Positions 45,834 to 64,000 of a stretch of 64,000 nt of DNA are shown here, piece by piece. The translations under genes were made by a program, and so were the position numbers. Numbering within the stretch: position 1 is the stretch's first letter; every line of letters starts with the position of its first letter. A model generated the notes under the pieces. It saw only the letters and a list, made by a program, of their open reading frames with translations. It ran no database searches and was not told where the DNA came from. This DNA comes from Amorphochlora amoebiformis (lineage: Eukaryota > Cercozoa > Chlorarachniophyceae), in contig BAAHQB010000035.1 in the NCBI GenBank assembly GCA_054601695.1, forward strand, positions 1,054,001 through 1,118,000, read 5' to 3'.

Positions 45834-45937
45834 TATAATATGTATGTATGTGGGGGGTATATACATAGTTTACCACATAATAAATTCAATAGACATGATT
45901 TATATTCAGGCAGTAATCAAATACGAACAATACGAAA

Positions 45938-45978
<41 letters not shown>

Positions 45979-45992
45979 TATACATATGTATG

Positions 45993-46035
<43 letters not shown>

Positions 46036-46492
46036 CATATACATGTGTGTGTGTGTGCAGTCAAGCCTAGGAGGCAACTCGCAGACTGGGTTGATTGCCA
46101 ACATCAGCCCGTCTGAATCCAACGTCGAACACACAATCAATACCTTACGCTTCGCCACTAGGTAATACTCTAGATACGCATACAACCTATATTAAATACA
46201 TGGGTATATGCACTCAACTAGAAGCCGATAACATTGACAAGTGCATGACGAAAAAGAATTTATTTTCAGAGCTGTGAAGATCGAAACGAACGCGAAGGTA
46301 AACCTGGTGAGCGCCGAGCGATCTGCCATGTGCTCGAACGAGGAGAAGATCAAGGCCCTCAAGTCCAGGCTGTCCATGATACCGGAACCCAAAAAGACCA
46401 AAACTCCCACCAAAGACCAGACGGAGACCAAAAAGTCCGTACCCCATACCTACACATTCCATTAAATTCAAACCGGTTCGTATTTTATGCAC

Positions 46493-46530
<38 letters not shown>

Positions 46531-47117
46531 ATCAGAATGAAAAAAATGCTAGCGCTCCGGCTGCAGCATCTGCAAAACCTCATCCTGTGCGCAGAGACTA
46601 CAAAGGCCAACCTTGCCTTCGCCCAGGCTCAAGGCGCTCAGGGCTCCCAGGGCAAATCTACCAGGATGCGTTCGAGAGCGAGACGCTTGACAACATTGGG
46701 TGCTAATATATGTCCCACATTCAGATCTGTGCACATACATGCACATGCACCCACACCCACAAACACTCATAAAGTGATGTCCAGGCGCACGCCCAACGCG
46801 AATGAAAGAATACGGAAACGTGAATTGAATAAACTTTTCCGCAGGATTCCGAGAACGTGAGCGCTCGGGCGGGTACCCGTTGGACGGTCCCGTCGGATCC
46901 GGATCAGGGTCTGGGTCTGGTTCGTCGTTAAGCGTTGAGCAGCAGATGTCATTCAGGATCGAATCCTTACGAACGAAAAATAAACTCCAAGATGCGGAAA
47001 TGGCGCAGCTTAAGGACGACAATAAACAATTGCAAAACAAGATTGACCAACTAACCAAGTATACTTTCACGCCAATATGATGTTTACAACTCTTTCAAGT
47101 ATACATGTCAGTAAATG

Positions 47118-47173
<56 letters not shown>

Positions 47174-47707
47174 ATATTCACGTATATTTATGAGTGTGGG
47201 TAACTATTTTAGCATTTATTAATTTATATTTGTCAGGGATGTAGAGGAGAAGTCGTCCATATATGAGTCTCAACTGGCCTACGCTCATGGACGTAACTTA
47301 GACGCCCTTCGAATACAAGACCTTCAAGCTCTCGACAGGGTACGTCATACATATATGTATATATATATATATATATATAATTATATATTATCTGTATAAC
47401 TGCTTCTGTCCTGATCTGAAATATGTATCTATGGACCGCTTTGGAAGATTTATGATGCAAGTACGAAATGCAACTGTTTTGGTTACTTAGACTCTTTCTG
47501 AGGCATCTCGTCGGGTGCTGGTAAGCCTTTCATTACGACTAGCGGCCACCGAAGCCAGACAGGAATTTGAGAAGAAGGGAAAGGACAAATGGCTACCATT
47601 GGACGACCCTCTCTTTGAAAGGTGCACGCCTTAAAACACAATCACACAAACAACTCAGAATACCGTATTTTACATATATTGCATGTATGTCAGTACATAT
47701 ATGTATG

Positions 47708-47738
<31 letters not shown>

Positions 47739-47767
47739 TATATATATTTATATATATACATTTATAC

Positions 47768-47816
<49 letters not shown>

Positions 47817-49021
47817 TAGTGAAGTGATGCGTTTGGTGGATGGAACGCGTACGGTAAAGGAAGAGAAAGCAAATGAGTCTAATGTCGATGCGGATGTCGA
47901 CCCCGATATCCATACCGAGAGCGAAAAGGATTTCTTAAACCAGATTGAGACTTTCCGGGTCGAGTTAGATGAAGCTAACAAGCAACTACAAATCCAGAGG
48001 TCAAGTTTACATCTTCTTGCGTTGCATGATATACGCATGGATATGTACACATATATATAATATATATATATATATATAATATATATCTTAGGGCCTCATC
48101 AGAATCGTTGGCGCAACAGGTCCATGTTCTCACGCAGCAAAACAGCACTCTAAAGGTGCCATAATTCACGTGTTCCCAACAATACCGTACCTCAAATGAT
48201 CGCCTGGATTTGATATGTGAAACACACTTGTACATAGGAACAACTCAGTGAAAAGTCCAACCACAAGGATGAAGCCAGGGTCCAGGTATTAACAATCTAC
48301 ATGTATAACAATCCTAGATTATGCAAGATAGCACACTGTAAGATATCACAACGTGAGCAATTGCCTTTGGTGTTTCCCCAAAACCCGTAGTTGGAGGACT
48401 TAGTGCGCTCCAAGGACCTCATGATCAACCAGCTGAAAATGGAGAGGGCGCAGATGTCAAGTTCACTTCTCAATCTTCGAGTTCACAACCAATCTCACCA
48501 TGGATCCGGATCCGGCTCCATTTCTAGCCTCACCACCAGCCTTGCCACTATTGGAAAGCTCAGGGATCCCAAGGATACCAATGACATCAGGCGCCATGCC
48601 TTCGAAGACGTCAGGAACACGGTACAACAATATAACTCAATGCATGCAAAGCACACATTTTGTAAACTAAAGTTCATCACTTGTTCAGGTGGTGGCCGAG
48701 GAGAAGCTGCCCCACAAGCGACTAGAACGAGTGGGACATAGGTTTGGTATTTCGACTACAACTGCCAGCACGGACAAATCTCCCATGTCGTCCAAGCCTC
48801 TGAAACCCTCCAAGAAGCTCTCCAAGGTACAATCAGATCGACCACGAAATGCTATATATCGATGGATATATATATATGTGTGTGTGGTGCGTGTGTATAA
48901 CCCATAAGTATTTTATATGTACGTACACAATTTTATATGAGTACGTGTACAAACTAAAGAACATAGATAACAGGGAAAATTGTTTAGAATCTGGGTTAGG
49001 GTTACGGTTGGAATATTTGGT

Positions 49022-49064
<43 letters not shown>

Positions 49065-49299
49065 TGAGTTATGCGCATGTTCTGAACCAAAGTCCAACCA
49101 CACATATACTGTACTGGGAGCATAAATTAATCAAATTGTTGTTTTCCAGGTGCAAAAACTCAGTGGGTACAGGAGGCCTAAGTTCATGGTCAAGAAGAAT
49201 CGCAAGGAATCGGTCAAAAGCCTCTTCGAAGCTGCAGCCCACCAGGTCTATCTACTCCATTCAATCATCACCTCAACTTACTCCTATTGCATTCAATAA
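43468..49299 (+). CDS. Kinesin-7/CENP-E-like motor protein, complete
   Basis: Exons: 43468-43586, 43802-43865, 44152-44259, 44533-44628, 44738-44852, 44946-45007, 45103-45173, 45285-45345, 45471-45549, 45612-45748, 46061-46161, 46270-46434, 46536-46699, 46845-47058, 47237-47339, 47491-47621, 47820-47999, 48092-48155, 48238-48285, 48391-48621, 48689-48826, 49150-49299; about 866 residues. The motor domain comes first: [28 protein letters not shown] (P-loop 96-103), NKNSSRSH switch I (208-215), DLAGSE switch II (248-253), [14 protein letters not shown] and [18 protein letters not shown] neck and coiled-coil tail follow ([20 protein letters not shown]). N-terminal motor position and these motifs fit the kinesin-7 family. 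Weak points: the joins around 46434-46536, where two frames compete, and the end, which could instead use a donor at 49246 and a tiny last exon 49351-49359. Confidence 0.92.
44455..44500. repeat. (TA)n in a kinesin intron
   Basis: Pure TA tract. Similar tracts sit in kinesin introns at 45045-45066, 45200-45260, 45768-45835, 45940-46030, 46495-46528, 47120-47170, 47350-47390, 47708-47815 and 49025-49062. Confidence 0.9.
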
Positions 49300-49640
49300 T
49301 TCAAAAAAAAATTTGAGCAATTTCTAATGATTATGTAACTCGTCATTTAGATGCGCTAGCCCCAGAATGCACACGATGGATGGAAGCACTTTATCTGCTT
49401 TACGGTCAAAAAAAAATTATCTCAAACAAGTATCAAAACTTTACCCAATCCAAATCTATCAGTTAGATAATCAATATACCCTAATATTGCGAGATACATA
49501 TATATATATATAAAAATATTATATCAAGATTTAACGTTTTTGTTAAAGTTGCCTATAAACTAGAAAGAGCAACCCGTGCGATACTAAACGATACCGATTT
49601 TATATGTGGGCCAAGAGATAGAGAGAGATGAGTACTCAGA
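49300..49640. other. Intergenic DNA after the kinesin gene
   Basis: Low-complexity A-rich DNA. No gene is seen; it may hold the kinesin 3' untranslated region. Confidence 0.4.
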
Positions 49641-49880
49641 TACTCTCTAGACTCTTTCTAGTCTTTAGATTCTAGATGGTTCATGCACCTTGACTAGCTT
49701 CTAGAGCTAGTAGAGTTTCAACTGCCGCGGCCCGCATGGAGCGTGTTGCTGCACGGTCTGAGTTAACGTTGTCGATTATTAAATATTATCAAAGATCTTA
49801 ACATGCTAAATACCCAGCGGCGAGAAATTCTAGAATTACCTAGACTACTGTACTCTAGGTACTCTCTAGAATAGCTGGAT
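49640..49880. repeat. CTAG-rich segment with adjoining exon fragment
   Basis: About eleven CTAG words in 240 bp (TCTCTAGACTC, TTCTAGTC, ATTCTAGATGG, GAGCTAGTAGAG, TTCTAGAATTACCTAG). It shares TAGAGCTAGTAGAG with 35090-35568. Confidence 0.75.
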
Positions 49881-49920
49881 ACTTACACTTAGTACAAAGG
49901 ATGAGGGCAGGCTTGGTAGG
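49870..49920 (-). pseudogene. Short extra copy of the ParB-like gene's terminal exon
   Basis: About 45 bp on the minus strand match the CTAAG...TGTAAGTATCCAGCTATT part of the zinc-finger exon found at 50400-50450 and 52960-53000. It lacks one Lys codon. It is a third, truncated copy in the same orientation as the left arm. Confidence 0.7.
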
Positions 49921-50228
49921 CTCACAACCACCCCTTTGAAACTAATATAAAGGCATGAAAACAGATTAAAATGATTTAAATTATATACCAGAAAAAATAT
50001 AAAAAATATTACATATGTAGCAGACATCCAGAAAAGGGAGTTTATTATGAAGGGACTATGACTGTTTCTGCATAACATCAAGTAAAATATTATAAAGTAA
50101 TCAGTTTACAAGTTTTAATGAGATAATGGAATTCCGAATGTCGGCAAATTGTGAATACAAACTAGTTTCAATGATATCATAAATTTGAATGGAAGGTTAA
50201 ATATGATAAATCGACAAAAAGGTACAGA

Positions 50229-50545
50229 ATAGGCAGCTTTGTAAAAAATATAGCTAGGTTTAAGTGGTGAAACTATTATCTTTGCATACGTCGTCGCACC
50301 AAAAGGGCCCTGTAGCCCTACTTGCGTAAGCACCAGCACATGCTTTATGGAAGACTTTCTCGCAATCTAGGCAATAAGAACATTTGGCCAAATCTTTGGG
50401 AGCAATAGCTGGATACTTACACTTCTTAGTACAAAGGATGAGGGCAGGTGAAGACGATGAAATCTGATTCTTCCGAGATGAGACACGAGGAGTTCTTGTT
50501 GGTATGTCTAAATTATAATATATTTTTAGGAACTGATTTTTTACG
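50229..50545 (-). repeat. Left arm of ~315-bp inverted repeat
   Basis: This arm matches 52850-53166 in reverse complement with few differences. It carries a full copy of the last exon, plus part of the preceding intron, of the gene between the arms. The outer end is near ATAGGCAGCTTTG; the inner end is near CGTAAAAAATCAGTTCC. Confidence 0.9.
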
Positions 50546-50640
50546 AACGTCTCGATGACCAGGGATGGGAATATGGGACGCTCCCAATCTGTCAGTTCTT
50601 CCACTACATTATCAACCAAACGGACATTTATGGACTTCGG
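50260..50640 (-). pseudogene. Inverted copy of the zinc-finger exon with a different N-terminal part
   Basis: The minus-strand frame is open from about 50640 to the stop near 50260. It reads SINVRLVDNVVEELTDWERP and VIETFVKNQFLKIYYNLDIP, then the same finger as the intact gene, ending CKDNSFTT. In the intact gene the sequence matching NQFLKIYYNL is intron; here it is read through in frame. The upstream part (VDNVVEEL...) has no match in the intact gene and overlaps its 5' end antisense. The finger here keeps CSYCLDCEKVF, three residues more than the intact gene. It has no clear start codon or promoter, so it is a remnant or the end of a gene broken by rearrangement. Confidence 0.6.
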
Positions 50641-53136
50641 TAGAGGTATGATTTGTTTTTATAATTGTGCTTTGTATGATTATTTTTTTTTATAGAGGAT
50701 TATGGCGACGACAACGATGACGACATGAAAGACTCATTGATGAAGTGGAAAAAAGAGCACTTGTTGGGAACATGTATGCTAAACGTGTCCCAGTTGATTG
50801 CACCTGGCAACGACATACGGGCGAGGACTCTCAATGAATCTCAACTGAAGAGGCTCACTGACTCCATGCGCAAGGATCATACCAAGAAAGTCACCTTGAG
50901 TGTTCTTTTCCGTCCGACACCTCCTGCTTGGGATAAAGACCCTCCACCGAAGAATTTCTTCGAAGTGATCAAGACTGCTATGGACCAAGGAACTCTCATC
51001 GACCTTAATTATCCTGTTGAGGTCATCTGCGGCGAGCACCGAAGAAATGCACTTCTGGCATTGGGCAAAGAGTATCCACAAGTCTTTTTCTACCAAATGG
51101 TCGATTGCGACGTTTACATTTGCTCTCAGTCTCACGCAGATGCACGTATGGCCCTACTGCTGGGGAGAAACGACAACTACTTAGAGGAAGAACGGATTTC
51201 AACAAACTTCTGGCAGATAATCGAATCTTATATGAGACAATATTCTCATGAGAAGAGGGCAAATCCAAGGCTTACGGTCAATTCTTTCATCAAGACGAAC
51301 TACGCTATGTTCGACGCTCAGACCAGGCATATCAAAGGAGCAGCTTCTGAAAAGGGATTCGGGAAGTCTTATCTTGAAGTCATCATTTCTTTCGTCTATC
51401 TATCTACTGATAGGCAACTAGTCTTACAAAGATGGTTCAAGCCAGAAGTCAACCGTCGCGGTAGACCATTATGGCCTCTTCCCAAGGACCTATCAATCTT
51501 CGTGCAAAACCGCAACATGCAAGATGAAGTTGTGGATTTATTGAGGATACATATGGGCGATTCGAAGAAATACCCGCTCACCTTCATAAAGAGGCGGCTC
51601 TTCGAGATTAAATGTATTTTTTTTCTAACTGATTTTTTACGCGTAAAAACTTAGTATATAAAATCAGGGCAAACACGGTGTGTTGAATTGTTCATGGGCG
51701 AATACAAAGTCTCGACCTGGGATGAGTTCAAGAAGATGCACAACCTCAAAGACAACAAATGGTTGGCGAAAGCTGTGCAACATTTGGATAAGCGAGCGCA
51801 TCCTTTGAAGAAATCTTCTACAATTCCTCCATCCATTCGACGTTCTTTTACAAACGCTACCGCAGCAGCCGCACAGAAAAGTTCAATCGAATGTCGACTT
51901 AATAAGGTCGTCATTGATTCGCAAATAAAAGTAATCGTCGATGCGGATTACAAGGCTGTCATCAGCAACGTTTTCAAGGAGCCCAATATAAGTAAGATAT
52001 ACACGTTTATGTATATATTCATATATATCTTATGCATATTTACAAATTATAGGTACGATCTTCATTGATGTCATGATGTTGGAGTTTGTTTCTAAGTCTA
52101 CAATCGCTGATGAGGATTTTCTATCTACTGTCCGGGCTATTACAAGCGCAATGTCACCTGAGACTAAAATGGATCACATGCTCGTTATCCGGAAATCCAG
52201 TTCAATCACTGAAGCGGTATCACGGAAGCTCCTTGATCAACTTTACGTCGTACAAGACCTTTTCGTCGTCCATCCTTCGCAGTCAATAGTGAAGGGAGGA
52301 CAGAACACCTTTGACGATCATGTTGACCGATATCTTCTGGCATCTAAAGGCATGGGGATCCCTAACAGGTCTATCATCGATAAGCCAGCTTTTGTCAACT
52401 ACTTGATCGAACAGCATAACGATCGTGCTAAAGGCGCTAACAATAGATTACTCCCTATCGAGCGATCGTTCTTCTTGACAAACAAGATTCTTCAGCTACA
52501 GAAAGCTTCTGGTCAGACTGCTGTTTGCCTTGGTGGAGGGTCATGCTGCGATCTTGATGCCTTCATCGCTAACAAGATGAACGTCACATATGTTTCTCAC
52601 GACAAGAAACTTGTCGATGAGCTCGAGCATAAAATATTGACGTTCCCAGCAGACATCTCAATCCTATATTTCGAAAATTGCATGAAATTCACGATGACTT
52701 TCAAGCCTTTTCCTGCTAATCATCCGATGGAGTTTGTTGGGTCCTTCCGAGAAACAGAAGAAGGAAAAAAAACCTCGCCTGCGCCAAATCGGAAACGAAA
52801 AAGAAACGGTAATCATTTCGTATATTTCTTTTCCATCTAACTGATTTTTAATGCGTAAAAAATCAGTTCCTAAAAATATATTATAATTTAGACATACCAA
52901 CAAGAACTCCTCGTGTCTCATCTCGGAAGAATCAGATTTCATCGTCTTCACCTGCCCCCATCCTTTGTACTAAGAAGTGTAAGTATCCAGCTCTAGCTAT
53001 TGCTCCCAAAGATTTGGCCAAATGTTCTTATTGCGAGAAAGTCTTCCATAAAGCATGTGCTGGTGCTTACGCAAGTAGGGCTACAGGGCCCTTTTGGTGC
53101 GACGACGTATGCAAAGATAATAGTTTCACCACTTAA
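50555..53136 (+). CDS. ParB/Srx-like domain protein with C-terminal Cys/His finger, intact
   Basis: Five exons join in phase: 50555 (or 50630)-50645, 50696-51613, 51668-51991, 52053-52808, 52892-53136; 777 or 752 residues. The first ATG after an in-frame stop is 50555; 50630 is the alternative. Exon 2 has VEVICGEHRRNALLALG, which resembles the ParB/sulfiredoxin-fold nucleotide-binding motif G-E-H-R, preceded by LKRLTDSMRKDHTKKVTLSV, as in ParB N-terminal domains. The central part (exons 3-4; QTAVCLGGGSCCDLDAFIAN) is not recognised. The last exon encodes a finger with CTKKCKYP, CSYCEKVFHKAC and FWCDDVC, similar to a PHD or FYVE-type pattern but one Cys pair short. AATAAA follows at 53202. Introns are about 50-80 bp, much shorter than in the host genes nearby. 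It lies convergent to the integrase polyprotein gene, and may be its partner in one mobile element. Function unknown. Confidence 0.85.
52838..52869. repeat. Perfect hairpin in intron 4
   Basis: AACTGATTTTT and AAAAATCAGTT flank a short ATGCGT-type loop. A related AACTGATTTTTTACGCGTAAAAA sits in intron 2 (51622-51650). The inverted duplication ends at this hairpin. Confidence 0.8.
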
Positions 53137-53166
53137 ACCTAGCTATATTTTTTACAAAGCTGCCTA
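52850..53166 (+). repeat. Right arm of ~315-bp inverted repeat
   Basis: It contains the terminal exon of the ParB-like gene and matches 50229-50545 in reverse complement. Relative to the left arm it has lost 9 bp (CTAGATTGC between ATTGC repeats) and gained 6 bp (CTAGCT-type). Confidence 0.9.
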
Positions 53167-53201
53167 TCTTTACTACGATATTGCTTACCTGAAAGTTTCA
53201 A

Positions 53202-53207
53202 AATAAA
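53202..53207 (+). terminator. Possible polyadenylation signal of the ParB-like gene
   Basis: AATAAA lies 66 bp after the stop codon. Confidence 0.45.
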
Positions 53208-53320
53208 ATTTACGGTATTACTATGAAGAACTGTTTAGTTATATCGCTAATAAATTTATTTCGATATTAGTTTTACTAATATCGTTCTCAATATACTAGA
53301 TATATTCAAAAATAACATGA

Positions 53321-53500
53321 GATATATTGAATATTTTAATTTGAGCATAACTTTTTTTAATATCGTTTTAAATCTATTGAAAGATAATATTGCTCTGGAC
53401 GAAATACAGAGATGTATTGAATATTTTAATGCGAGCGTAACTTTTTTTAATATCGTTTTAAATATATTGAAAGATAACATTGCTCTGGACGATCTGGATA
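53321..53500. repeat. 90-bp tandem duplication
   Basis: Two copies of a segment with ATTGAATATTTTAAT, AACTTTTTTTAATATCG and ATTGCTCTGGACGA. It lies between the two convergent genes. (TA)n follows from 53597 to 53955. Confidence 0.85.
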
Positions 53501-53591
53501 TATTGAATATTTTCTTAAGATTTTTGAGACTGGAGTGATGTCTTACGACATTGGATATCTTTATATCCTTTATGACTGGTGCTATGTCTTG

Positions 53592-53640
<49 letters not shown>

Positions 53641-53754
53641 TATACTTATAATATATGTCATGAATTATGATACATATATATATATCTAGTATATATATAT
53701 ATAAATATATATACCATCATGATAATATCTTATATTTATATGTATATATATATA

Positions 53755-53790
<36 letters not shown>

Positions 53791-53803
53791 ATCATGATAA
53801 TAT

Positions 53804-53907
<104 letters not shown>

Positions 53908-53923
53908 TGATGTACTAATTATA

Positions 53924-53960
<37 letters not shown>

Positions 53961-53988
53961 CTGATATGATAGTTGAAACGGTCTATGC

Positions 53989-63436
<9,448 letters not shown>

Positions 63437-63454
63437 CTAACACAGCAAAATATC

Positions 63455-64000
<546 letters not shown>

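Overview
The window is nuclear DNA of a eukaryote, probably a protist or alga. The genes are split into many small exons with GT-AG introns. The encoded families are eukaryotic: a kinesin, RABL6, a CAAX-box protein and eukaryotic DNA transposons. The species cannot be told from the sequence. Non-coding DNA is dominated by (TA)n tracts, often over 100 bp, and by about thirty unrelated minisatellites, most of them seen at one locus only. Long ORFs that encode Tyr/Ile-rich strings are (TA)n artefacts and were left out. Exons were joined by eye by requiring splice signals, matching phases and an open frame; no transcript evidence was available.

Layout. 0.37-0.62 kb: two small minus-strand exons of an unplaced gene. 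3.1-12.0 kb: a minus-strand DUF2235 (Tle1-like) alpha/beta hydrolase gene with very long repeat-filled introns. 12.3-16.8 kb: a PIF/Harbinger-like DNA transposon with 22-bp terminal inverted repeats, a frameshifted DDE transposase and a second, divergent ORF. 17.4-19.8 kb: an unrecognised minus-strand gene whose product ends in the prenylation box CAVM. 20.7-21.8 kb and 24.3-34.8 kb: plus-strand exons of a glycosyltransferase-like protein. 35.6-43.0 kb: a complete 21-exon RABL6 (Rab-like GTPase) gene on the minus strand, head to head with 43.5-49.3 kb, a complete plus-strand kinesin-7/CENP-E-like gene. 50.2-53.2 kb: an intact five-exon gene encoding a ParB-like domain and a C-terminal Cys/His finger, bracketed by about 315-bp inverted repeats that duplicate its own last exon. 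54.0-63.4 kb: a minus-strand polyprotein gene, open at its 5' end, that joins an HHCC zinc finger, a DDE integrase, a Ulp1-type cysteine protease and a CXC domain, as in Ginger-type integrase transposons.

The two most unusual things are (1) the 50-63 kb integrase/protease/CXC polyprotein with its convergent ParB-like partner and inverted terminal-exon duplication, which may be one large mobile system, and (2) the repeated finding that minisatellites abut, or contain copies of, the functional 3' splice site of the next exon in two different genes.
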